Position numbers and translations under genes: made by a program. Positions 17,503 through 26,197 of a stretch of 39,077 nt of DNA are shown piece by piece (position 1 is the stretch's first letter; each line of letters opens with the position of its first letter). The notes under the pieces are model-generated. The model saw only the letters and a list, made by a program, of their open reading frames with translations. It did not search any database and was not told the DNA's origin. This DNA is from Mesobacillus selenatarsenatis SF-1 (GTDB lineage: Bacteria > Bacillota > Bacilli > Bacillales > Cytobacillaceae), in NCBI RefSeq assembly GCF_000813125.1, contig NZ_BASE01000037.1, forward strand, positions 1 through 39,077, in the 5' to 3' direction.

Positions 17503-18300
17503 ATGAAAGATGGGCACGTACATACATCTTTTTGCCCGCATGGCACTAAAGATTCGATAGATGAATACATCGAGAGAGCGCTAAAGCTCGGCTATACAGA
17601 AATCACATTCGCTGAGCACGCCCCTTTACCGGAAGGATTCATCGATCCTACACCAATGAAGGATAGCGCAATGCGTTATGAAGATTTGGAGCCTTATTTT
17701 CAAGCTATCGAAGAAGCGAAGGTAAAGTACCGCGGGAAAATTAAAATCAATACTGGATTTGAGATTGATTTTATCGAAGGATACGAACTTCAGACTGCCA
17801 ATTTCCTCAACGAGTTCGGTCCTCGTCTCGATGACGCCGTTCTATCCGTTCACTTTTTGAAAAACCTTTCAGGAAAATATGATTGTCTTGATTACAGTCC
17901 GGAAAACTTTGGAGAAATGGTGATAGAATATGGATCTGTGGAAACCATCCATCGCCATTACTATCAAACTGTATTGAAATCCATTCTTGCTGACTTGGGT
18001 CCATATAAGCCAAAAAGAATCGGGCATATGACCCTGGCGAATAAATTCCGCTTAAAGTACCCTATCGCACAAGAATGTACTGATGAGATCATTGAAATAC
18101 TGGAGAATGTTTCGAAGCATGGCTATGAGCTGGATTATAACGGAGCTGGTACAGCAAAACCTTTATGCCGTGAGCCATATCCTCCAGACTGGGTAATAAG
18201 GGAAGCCAAAAAGCGTGGAATCAGACTGGTTTACGGATCAGATGCGCACCAGGCGAAAGAGCTTGGACAGGGACTAGAAAGAATGCTTATAAAAAAATAA
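17503..18300 (+). CDS. hisJ: Histidinol-phosphatase (PHP type)
   Basis: This 265-residue metal-dependent phosphatase makes histidinol from histidinol phosphate in histidine synthesis. PHP-domain metal ligands are visible: HVHTSFCPHG at the N terminus, FAEHAP near residue 44, and GSDAH near the C terminus. I place the start at the ATG at 17503 because TAGGAGG lies 7 bp upstream and MKDGHVHT begins the family; the frame is open from 17428 without support. It is a single gene away from the other his genes, as in B. subtilis, and converges with refZ. Confidence 0.93.
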   Translation: MKDGHVHTSFCPHGTKDSIDEYIERALKLGYTEITFAEHAPLPEGFIDPTPMKDSAMRYEDLEPYFQAIEEAKVKYRGKIKINTGFEIDFIEGYELQTANFLNEFGPRLDDAVLSVHFLKNLSGKYDCLDYSPENFGEMVIEYGSVETIHRHYYQTVLKSILADLGPYKPKRIGHMTLANKFRLKYPIAQECTDEIIEILENVSKHGYELDYNGAGTAKPLCREPYPPDWVIREAKKRGIRLVYGSDAHQAKELGQGLERMLIKK

Positions 18301-18328
18301 GGAAACCGGCAGCTTTACCGGTTTCCTA
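18301..18328. terminator. Bidirectional terminator, hisJ / refZ
   Basis: Perfect 9-bp stem GGAAACCGG / CCGGTTTCC with an 8-base loop, directly after the hisJ stop and overlapping the refZ stop. On the minus strand TTATTTTTT follows. Confidence 0.85.
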
Positions 18329-18961
18329 TATATTGATCAACATTTTCTCATGCAATTGCTGTTCTGTACAAAGGGTTCCTTTAATCCATTGTGAAATCTC
18401 ATAGCTGAGCATATCGGCAAAGTATTTTTCATGAGGCTGCAAATGCAGGACCTCTGTGACATAATGGGTATTCAAAAACGGCATCGACAGCAGCCCTTTT
18501 AATTGTAAAATACTGAACTGGATGGAATGCTTTTTAAATTCTCCGTTCCCCATTCCAGCTTCAAGCACCTTTTTAAACATATAGCGTTCTTTCACATGAT
18601 AGGTGGACATAATTTCCCTGACAACCTGCGAGTCTATTGTCATCTCTCTTAAAATAAACCTTGTCAATTGACTGTTTTGGCACTGGTATCTCAATACATT
18701 GTCAACCATTGCATTCAGACATAACTCCGCACCGTATTCCAGCAATGAAAAGCCTTTTTCCAATTCCTCCATATAGCTTTCAAAGAAAACAGTAAAACAA
18801 TTTTCGAGGAGTCCATTTTTATTCCGGAAGTAGTATGAGATATTCGCTGCATTCACGTCTGCCCTTGCCGCAATATCCCTTACTGATGTCCCATTGAACC
18901 CCTTCGTATTGAATAAGTAGATGGCCGCATCAATAATCGCAGCTTTTGAATTTTTTCTCAT
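18326..18961 (-). CDS. refZ: TetR-family regulator RefZ
   Basis: This 211-residue protein has an N-terminal TetR helix-turn-helix (about residues 8-54: AAIIDAAIYLFNTKGFNGTS then ADVNAANISYYFRNK) and an all-helical C-terminal domain. By sequence and by its place between hisJ and ytsP it matches RefZ (YttP), which in B. subtilis binds sites near the origin and inhibits FtsZ at the onset of sporulation. I use the ATG at 18961, preceded by AGGGGCGGAG; a frame extending to 18985 includes that site. It is the second division regulator in this part of the window after ezrA. Confidence 0.85.
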   Translation of the reverse strand: MRKNSKAAIIDAAIYLFNTKGFNGTSVRDIAARADVNAANISYYFRNKNGLLENCFTVFFESYMEELEKGFSLLEYGAELCLNAMVDNVLRYQCQNSQLTRFILREMTIDSQVVREIMSTYHVKERYMFKKVLEAGMGNGEFKKHSIQFSILQLKGLLSMPFLNTHYVTEVLHLQPHEKYFADMLSYEISQWIKGTLCTEQQLHEKMLINI

Positions 18962-19114
18962 TTCTCCGCCCCTCACTTTCCGCAATCAACCTTACTGTTT
19001 ACCTTTCTGGAAATCATTAAAATTTCCTTTATAAAAAGCTCGACAAAGTCTCCATTGTTTCGCCTGTTTTTGATACAATATAGATTAAAACTTCGAGAAT
19101 GAGGGGGAAAAACT

Positions 19115-19597
19115 GTGTTTAAAGTCGAAACATACAGCGACAGCCGTGAAAAAAATTACGATTTATTGATAAAGCAACTCAAAGCATTGGTGGAAGATGA
19201 GAAGAATGCGATTGCGAATTTTAGCAACTCTTCTGCTTTATTGAACCAATTTCTCGATCGCGTCAACTGGGTCGGCTTTTACCTGATGGAAGATGGCGAG
19301 CTTGTCCTCGGACCATTCCAGGGCCTTCCAGCCTGTGTAAGAATCCCGCTCGGCAAAGGAGTTTGTGGTACAGCCGCATCCAAGCAGGAAACAGTTAGAG
19401 TTGAAGATGTCCATGCCTTCCCGGGCCACATCGCATGTGATGCCGCGTCACAATCAGAAATCGTCGTTCCAATCGTCAAAGACGGAAACCTACTTGGCGT
19501 CCTTGATATCGATTCACCAGAAAAAAATCGCTTTGACGAATTAGACCAGCAAAAACTCGAGGAATTCGTTGAAATGCTGCTGCAGTATATCGACTGA
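19115..19597 (+). CDS. ytsP: Free methionine-(R)-sulfoxide reductase (GAF domain)
   Basis: This 160-residue protein is a single GAF domain of the fRMsr type, which reduces free methionine-R-sulfoxide with thioredoxin. The three expected cysteines are Cys74 (PACVRIP), Cys84 (GKGVCGTAA) and Cys108 (HIACDAAS), spaced exactly as in the E. coli enzyme. The start is a GTG at 19115 after GAGGGGG. It converges on a methionine gamma-lyase gene across a shared terminator, so one gene regenerates methionine and the next consumes it. Confidence 0.92.
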   Translation: MFKVETYSDSREKNYDLLIKQLKALVEDEKNAIANFSNSSALLNQFLDRVNWVGFYLMEDGELVLGPFQGLPACVRIPLGKGVCGTAASKQETVRVEDVHAFPGHIACDAASQSEIVVPIVKDGNLLGVLDIDSPEKNRFDELDQQKLEEFVEMLLQYID

Positions 19598-19602
19598 TAT
19601 TG

Positions 19603-19632
19603 AAAAACCCTCCCATTCACGGGAGGGTTTTT
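19603..19632. terminator. Bidirectional terminator, ytsP / methionine gamma-lyase
   Basis: Perfect 12-bp stem AAAAACCCTCCC / GGGAGGGTTTTT with a 6-base loop. It supplies a U-tract for both strands. Confidence 0.93.
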
Positions 19633-19644
19633 GTAATGAATCAC

Positions 19645-20856
19645 TTAAATCGATCCTGTTTCCATGGTACTTTCTTTCCTGACAGCCTCGAATGCTGCTT
19701 CAAGGTCATCTCTGATATCCTGCCATGCTTCCAGTCCTACTGAAAGCCTGAGCATGTTTTCTTTGATACCCATATTTTCTCTTGCTTCTTTTGGCACTAC
19801 GGCATGAGTCATTGTCGCCGGGTGCTGGATCAATGTTTCTGCATCTCCAAGGCTAACCGCTATTTTAATTAGCTTTAACTTGTTGATGAACGCCTGAGCT
19901 TCCTTTTGGCCTCCCTTTATATTGAAGGAAATAAGACCGCCCGGCTTACGCATTTGTTTTTTCGCAATGGCGTAATCAGGATGCTTAGGGTCACCAGGGA
20001 AAATGACTTCTTCGACTGCAGGATGATCAGAAAGATATGCTGCCAATTTTTCAGCATTGTCACAATGGCGGTCCATCCTTACCGGCAATGTTTTCAAACC
20101 ACGAAGCAATAACCATGCATCAAATGGTGAAATCACACCGCCAATGTCCTTTTGCGTTGTCATCGATATTTTAGTCATGATTTCCTTTGGTCCTACTGCT
20201 ACGCCAGCAATGACATCACCATGTCCGCAAATATACTTCGTTGCACTGTGGATGACGAAATCACAGCCAAGTTCGAGCGGATTCTGGAGATAAGGCGAAC
20301 TGAATGTATTATCAACAACTACCGGGATTCCTTTTTCCTTCGCTACGTCCGCGACCATTTCCAGGTCAACCAGTCTCATTGTTGGGTTGATCGGCGTTTC
20401 GATATAGATGACTCTTGTCTCTGGGGTAATGGCAGCCAATACTTCTTCTCTCGTCGACATCATTGAAAAATCATGGTTGATCTCATATTTTTCTTTCATG
20501 AGCTGCAGGAGTCCGAACGTACAGCCATACACGCCCTGTGAGCAAAGGATATGGTCGCCTGTGCGTGTCAGCGCTACTAATATCGCAGAGACAGCAGCCA
20601 TCCCTGATCCAAATGCAAGGGCTTTTTCCCCTTTTTCAATCGTTGCCATCCGCTCCTCAAGCATCGCAACTGTAGGGTTTCCAAGACGTGAATAAATGAA
20701 TCCTTCCTCTTCTCCGGCAAAGCGTCTTTCACCCTGCTCAGCAGTATCGAAAGTGAACGTACTAGTTTGAAATAACGGAGGCGCAAGGCTTCCCCTGAAT
20801 TCGTCAGACTTATATCCAGAATGGATTACTTTTGTTTCGAATCTTTTCTCTCCCAT
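19645..20856 (-). CDS. mdeA: Methionine gamma-lyase
   Basis: This 403-residue PLP enzyme of the Cys/Met-metabolism family probably splits methionine to methanethiol, ammonia and 2-oxobutyrate. PLP Lys207 is in HSATKYICGHGD; Tyr55, Arg57 and Tyr110 are at the expected active-site positions. Two residues that mark methionine gamma-lyase are present: Cys112 in YGCTF and Lys236-Asp237 in QKDIGGVISP, all offset by four from the Pseudomonas putida enzyme. Cystathionine gamma-lyase or homocysteine activity is an alternative. The start ATG at 20856 has TAGGAGGAA. A perfect cre palindrome lies 22 bp upstream, indicating repression by CcpA. Confidence 0.85.
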   Translation of the reverse strand: MGEKRFETKVIHSGYKSDEFRGSLAPPLFQTSTFTFDTAEQGERRFAGEEEGFIYSRLGNPTVAMLEERMATIEKGEKALAFGSGMAAVSAILVALTRTGDHILCSQGVYGCTFGLLQLMKEKYEINHDFSMMSTREEVLAAITPETRVIYIETPINPTMRLVDLEMVADVAKEKGIPVVVDNTFSSPYLQNPLELGCDFVIHSATKYICGHGDVIAGVAVGPKEIMTKISMTTQKDIGGVISPFDAWLLLRGLKTLPVRMDRHCDNAEKLAAYLSDHPAVEEVIFPGDPKHPDYAIAKKQMRKPGGLISFNIKGGQKEAQAFINKLKLIKIAVSLGDAETLIQHPATMTHAVVPKEARENMGIKENMLRLSVGLEAWQDIRDDLEAAFEAVRKESTMETGSI

Positions 20857-20877
20857 TACGATTCCTCCTATATATTC

Positions 20878-20891
20878 TGTAAACGCTTACA
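20878..20891 (-). promoter_or_regulatory. cre site (CcpA operator) of mdeA
   Basis: TGTAAACGCTTACA fits the cre consensus TGWAARCGYTWNCW at every position and is palindromic. It lies between the start codon region and any upstream promoter of mdeA, where bound CcpA would block transcription. Confidence 0.85.
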
Positions 20892-20983
20892 ATTTACCCC
20901 CATAATCAGGATATGACATTTACCCTGATATGGAAAGTGATTTCACTCACACCAACTTAAAAAGTACTTTGGTTTGTTAAACG

Positions 20984-21008
20984 AAAAAAGCACTCAATCT
21001 TGAGTGCT
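20984..21008 (-). terminator. dgcP terminator
   Basis: Stem AGCACTCAA / TTGAGTGCT with a 2-base loop, followed on the minus strand by TTTTTTCG. It lies beyond the structured repeat, so that repeat is in the dgcP 3' untranslated region. Confidence 0.85.
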
Positions 21009-21012
21009 GGCA

Positions 21013-21189
21013 AGAAATGCGTAAGCGCCTTGGTCAGCCCCGACAAGCGCTGCCCGCCTAAAACGCCACATCGTGTGGCTGGCGGGTCTAGCACGTCCTG
21101 TGCCTCGGAGGGCCACCGGTGAAGTCGTTCTTTGACTTCATTGGGCGGATCCGAAGCGACTCGAGGGGCTAGGCGCTGGAGCTAGACAA
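21013..21189. repeat. Structured intergenic repeat, copy 3 of 3, with inserted hairpin
   Basis: Both ends match copies 1 and 2. About 55 bp are inserted after the CGACAAGCGCTG segment. The insertion forms a double hairpin at 21053-21086 (CCCGCC/GGCGGG enclosing GCCACA-TCG-TGTGGC) followed by a small GCAC/GTGC hairpin. With the cre site and dgcP terminator it accounts for the 341-bp gap between mdeA and dgcP. Confidence 0.88.
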
Positions 21190-21197
21190 TTCACAAA

Positions 21198-23090
21198 TTA
21201 TACTTTATCGCTAAAGCAAGATTGTTCTTCATTCTGGACTACTACTTTATTTTTCCCTGAGCCCTTTGCTAAATAAAGAGCCTGGTCTGCCCTTTTGAAC
21301 ACGGTTTTGGTCGTGTCTTCCTGTCCCCTGATCCATGTGGATACCCCGCATGAAACCGTGACATTCGGGTCCGTATTTTTTTCAACTTTTTCTACTAGTC
21401 TGTTCGCAATCATAACACCAGTATCGAGAGGAGCCCCTGGCAAATAAATCGCCAGTTCCTCCCCGCCCCATCTGGCACCTATGTCAGTTCCGCGGATATT
21501 CTTCGCAATATGGCGGGCCAACTGGATGAGAACTTCATCTCCCACCTGATGACCGTACTGATCATTAACGCTTTTAAAATTATCAATATCAATCAATATA
21601 AAGGTTCCCTGCTGATCTTCAAGCATGGACAGATTCATTTTGTCATCCAGATACCCTCGGGAATAGAGCTTCGTCAAATGATCCGTCACAACCATTTTTT
21701 CCAGCTCTTCACGCAGCATTGAATTGGTAAAAGCTAAAGTTGAATGGTGGATAAGAGATTGGAGCAGTTTGAATGTATCAAACGCAAAGTGATACGGCTC
21801 CTCATGCATGACAAGCGCAAAACCCTTTAATTCCCCGCTCTGGATCATAGGGACACCCATAATCGAGTGGAAGTGTAAAGAGGCGTCGTCTCTATCAGAG
21901 GAGATATCTCCGATGAATAATGGTTCCATTTCCTGCTTGATTCGTTTGGCGATCCTCAATATATAGCTGGAAGCATCTTTTGAAAAGAAAAAGCTTGTGC
22001 TGCCTTGCAAGACTGAGTAATCATCATGGTCTTCATCAAGCATGATGAAACCGACTTCCTGAGCATTAAAAGATTTGATGATTTGTCCGCAGATAAACTT
22101 CATCGTATCTGTCAGTCGCAAGCTAGTATTCAACTGATGCGAGGTTTCATTGATTAACTGCAAATCGGCAATCAATTTCCTGGATTGCTCATATAGCTTG
22201 GCGTTTTCCAGCGCACTGCCGGCGGTATTGGCGAGCAACTTAATGAACTCAACTTCATTTTGCGGGAAAACAAGTGAGTTCGGGGCAATCACCTGCAAAA
22301 CTCCGTAAACACCCTGTTTGCCTTTTAGAGGTGCATACATGATTGAATTTTTTTCTGTGACTGAGTCCTCGAACTGGATCTGCCCACTTACATATGACTG
22401 CATCGCAGTGAGATTATCACTATCGTATTCGAGGTCTTTTACAGGCAATCCACCATACCCCTTATGGTCATGGGACAACAGCAGATAATAGGTGAAAGAA
22501 GGATATACTTCCCTTAGTGTGGAAATGATTTCACCGAGCACGGCATCCATATCCATCGTCGAATGGAATTTTTTCGTCACCCTGAATAATTGCTTATATC
22601 TTTTTTCTTCTTCCATTGTATCCGCCAGGCTACGCGCCTTCTCAATAAATACATTGCACTCAAAAGAAAGCTTATTAAAGAACCCGTCTGATAACCGGGT
22701 TAGTGAACCACCGGTGAATTGAAAGCCAAACAGACCCTTTGGTTTTTCATTAGCGGCCAAGACAAGCAACAGTTCGTACTGAGGCATAGATTCTGGATAT
22801 TTAATGAAAGAATAGGGCTTCTCAGCCAATTCACTTACCAGACAAGCAGGAAAAGAACCAATCACTTCGTCATTTGTCGATAAACGTGTTGTAGCCTCCA
22901 GGAGCATTCCCTGTTTCCATTCCAGGCAGCCATAAAAATCGATTTCATCAACTTTCAGGAGTTCTTTTAAAATAGCCATCATTTGCGAGAGAACTTCTGA
23001 GAAAGAAAAAGATAATCCGCCAGTGCTGATCAAATCAAAAAATCGGCTTTTCAGTTCTAATATAATCTCGCGTTCCAATAATTCTTCCAT
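21198..23090 (-). CDS. dgcP: GAF-domain diguanylate cyclase DgcP
   Basis: This 630-residue cytoplasmic protein makes cyclic di-GMP. About 460 residues of GAF-like sensory domains come first (YAPLKGKQGVYGVLQVIAPN and GVPMIQSGELKGFALVM mark two of them), then a GGDEF domain. The active-site motif is GGEEL at residues 542-546, so catalysis is expected. A product-inhibition I-site RGTD lies five residues before it. There is no membrane segment. It corresponds to B. subtilis YtrP/DgcP in content and place but is somewhat longer. I use the ATG at 23090, which has AGGTGAT upstream; MEELLEREIILE is the family-like start. Confidence 0.92.
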   Translation of the reverse strand: MEELLEREIILELKSRFFDLISTGGLSFSFSEVLSQMMAILKELLKVDEIDFYGCLEWKQGMLLEATTRLSTNDEVIGSFPACLVSELAEKPYSFIKYPESMPQYELLLVLAANEKPKGLFGFQFTGGSLTRLSDGFFNKLSFECNVFIEKARSLADTMEEEKRYKQLFRVTKKFHSTMDMDAVLGEIISTLREVYPSFTYYLLLSHDHKGYGGLPVKDLEYDSDNLTAMQSYVSGQIQFEDSVTEKNSIMYAPLKGKQGVYGVLQVIAPNSLVFPQNEVEFIKLLANTAGSALENAKLYEQSRKLIADLQLINETSHQLNTSLRLTDTMKFICGQIIKSFNAQEVGFIMLDEDHDDYSVLQGSTSFFFSKDASSYILRIAKRIKQEMEPLFIGDISSDRDDASLHFHSIMGVPMIQSGELKGFALVMHEEPYHFAFDTFKLLQSLIHHSTLAFTNSMLREELEKMVVTDHLTKLYSRGYLDDKMNLSMLEDQQGTFILIDIDNFKSVNDQYGHQVGDEVLIQLARHIAKNIRGTDIGARWGGEELAIYLPGAPLDTGVMIANRLVEKVEKNTDPNVTVSCGVSTWIRGQEDTTKTVFKRADQALYLAKGSGKNKVVVQNEEQSCFSDKV

Positions 23091-23323
23091 ATATATCACC
23101 TGTTTTAAAATCACTTAACAGCGATTTGTAAGTAGCTGTTTGGACAGGCAGCAGCCTGATTAAACTAAAATGATTCATCACGTGGCAAGGTAATATCCAA
23201 ATATTTGAAAAATATAACAATTACTAATTATTATACCATAGGCCTAGTAAAATAGTATGATATAAAGGACAAACTTTTTAGGGTTAGCTGACATATTAAA
23301 AGTACATTACCTTAAATATGACC
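23091..23323. other. Gap between dgcP and the rpsD promoter
   Basis: AT-rich, with no supported reading frame. It probably holds the dgcP promoter, but no clear -35/-10 pair is visible to me. Confidence 0.5.
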
Positions 23324-23353
23324 TTGACTTTATAGCACCATAAATTATATAAT
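23324..23353 (+). promoter_or_regulatory. rpsD: rpsD promoter
   Basis: TTGACT (23324-23329) and TATAAT (23348-23353) are spaced 18 bp, a good sigma-A match. Transcription would start near 23360, giving a leader of about 185 nt. Confidence 0.75.
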
Positions 23354-23359
23354 ACTCTT

Positions 23360-23544
23360 TGTGTAAAATATCGCAGCCTATGTGGTCTACATTATGTATG
23401 TATTTTGTTCCTCGAACCTTGTTTGATGGTGTATCTCGTAACCCGCTGCTGCTAGGGCGAAGGTACATGAAAACAAAATACCCATAAATGCTTAATCACA
23501 ATCTGTTTTTATTTTACAAAATAAAAACTAAGGAGGAGTCATTC
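23360..23544 (+). promoter_or_regulatory. Probable S4-binding autoregulatory leader of rpsD
   Basis: The leader contains a perfect 10-bp long-range pairing, GTATTTTGTT (23400-23409) with AACAAAATAC (23472-23481), enclosing about 60 structured bases including CCCGCTGCTGCTAGGGCG. B. subtilis rpsD is translationally repressed by S4 binding to a leader of this kind. Identification rests on position and structure, not on alignment. Confidence 0.6.
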
Positions 23545-24147
23545 ATGGCTCGTTATACCGGCCCAAGCTGGAAACTATCCCGCCGTCTTGGAATTTCACT
23601 AAGCGGTACAGGTAAAGAATTAGAGAAACGCCCTTACGCACCAGGTCCTCATGGTCCTAACCAGCGTAAAAAATTATCAGAATACGGATTACAATTACAA
23701 GAGAAGCAAAAGCTTCGCCACATGTACGGAGTTACTGAGCGCCAGTTCCGTAACTTGTTCGACAAGGCAAGCAAAATGCCTGGTAAGCACGGTGAGAACT
23801 TCATGATTCTTCTTGAAGCTCGTCTTGACAACGTTGTTTACCGCCTTGGTCTTGCTCGCACTCGTCGTGCAGCTCGTCAGTTAGTAAACCACGGTCACAT
23901 CATGGTTGATGGCGCACGCGTAGATATCCCATCTTACCGCGTAGCTCCAGGACAAACAATCACACTTCGTGAAAAGTCACGCAACCTTGATGTTGTTAAA
24001 GAAGCAATCGAAGTTAATAACTTTGTACCTGACTTCTTGACTTTCGATGCAGACAAGCTAGAAGGAACTTTCACTCGTATGCCTGAGCGTTCTGAACTTC
24101 CAGCTGAAATCAACGAAGCTCTTATCGTTGAATTCTACTCTCGTTAA
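23545..24147 (+). CDS. rpsD: 30S ribosomal protein S4
   Basis: This 200-residue protein is a primary 16S rRNA-binding protein that starts assembly of the 30S body. It opens [20 protein letters not shown] and carries an S4 RNA-binding domain (about residues 92-155: [31 protein letters not shown]). The zinc-binding cysteines of some S4 proteins are absent; this is the Cys-free form. The ATG at 23545 has AAGGAGGA; the frame extends upstream without support. Codon use is strongly biased, as expected for a highly expressed gene. It has its own promoter and terminator. Confidence 0.98.
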   Translation: MARYTGPSWKLSRRLGISLSGTGKELEKRPYAPGPHGPNQRKKLSEYGLQLQEKQKLRHMYGVTERQFRNLFDKASKMPGKHGENFMILLEARLDNVVYRLGLARTRRAARQLVNHGHIMVDGARVDIPSYRVAPGQTITLREKSRNLDVVKEAIEVNNFVPDFLTFDADKLEGTFTRMPERSELPAEINEALIVEFYSR

Positions 24148-24160
24148 TAGAGTGCTTAAT

Positions 24161-24190
24161 AAAACCCCGGCCGTTTTGGCTGGGGTTTTT
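24161..24190 (+). terminator. rpsD terminator
   Basis: AAAACCCC and GGGGTTTTT bracket an inner GGCC/GGCT pairing; a run of T follows. It lies 13 bp after the stop. Confidence 0.88.
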
Positions 24191-24300
24191 GTTTTGGCTA
24201 AAACTGTTTTAGCCGAAAACCTGGATATCTGCAAGAAACAATGCTGACAACAAGACCGTTTATCCAGTTACTAGATGCTCTTTTTGAGTAAAAATATACA

Positions 24301-24405
24301 TATCGCGGAATTATGAAAGATTTTCGCGGAATAACTGGTGAATTTCGCGGAATTCGATTCTAGTTTCGCGGAATTACACCAAATTTTCGCGGAATTGTTT
24401 AATTG
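24301..24405. repeat. 21-bp tandem repeat array, five units
   Basis: Units start at 24301, 24322, 24343, 24364 and 24385. Each begins with the nearly invariant 12-mer TTTCGCGGAATT and ends with nine variable bases. It fills the gap between the rpsD and tyrS terminators, outside both transcripts. Positions 24191-24300 and 24406-24465 hold nothing recognisable. Confidence 0.92.
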
Positions 24406-24465
24406 CAGGGTTAAACTAAAGTCAAAAACAATTCCAGCAACACATTTTTATAGCCAGGATAAATA

Positions 24466-24498
24466 AAAACAGCCTTCCCGGACCGGGAAAGCTGTTTT
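24466..24498 (-). terminator. tyrS terminator
   Basis: AAAACAGC / GCTGTTTT continues into TTCCCG / CGGGAA with one bulge pair and a 3-base loop. On the minus strand TTATTTAT follows. Confidence 0.85.
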
Positions 24499-24502
24499 TT
24501 CA

Positions 24503-26055
<1,553 letters not shown>

Positions 26056-26160
26056 CTATAAAGTTAATAAAGCATTTTTACCATAAAGCAATCCTTGTTG
26101 TCAAATTCGACATAAATTTTCAGAAAAATTCACATTAACATCTATTCGACAGCCTGTTTA

Positions 26161-26169
26161 TGCTATAAT
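26161..26169 (+). promoter_or_regulatory. Extended -10 promoter of the penicillin-binding protein gene
   Basis: TGCTATAAT is a TGn-extended -10 box with no good -35 box in front. It lies about 30 bp upstream of the start codon. Confidence 0.55.
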
Positions 26170-26197
26170 GTATGTGATTTTAGGGGGAATGATATGA

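Noticed and set aside
24301-24405. CRISPR-like array (fixed core, variable spacer)
   Set aside because: A 12-bp core and 9-bp spacers are far too short, and no cas genes are near.
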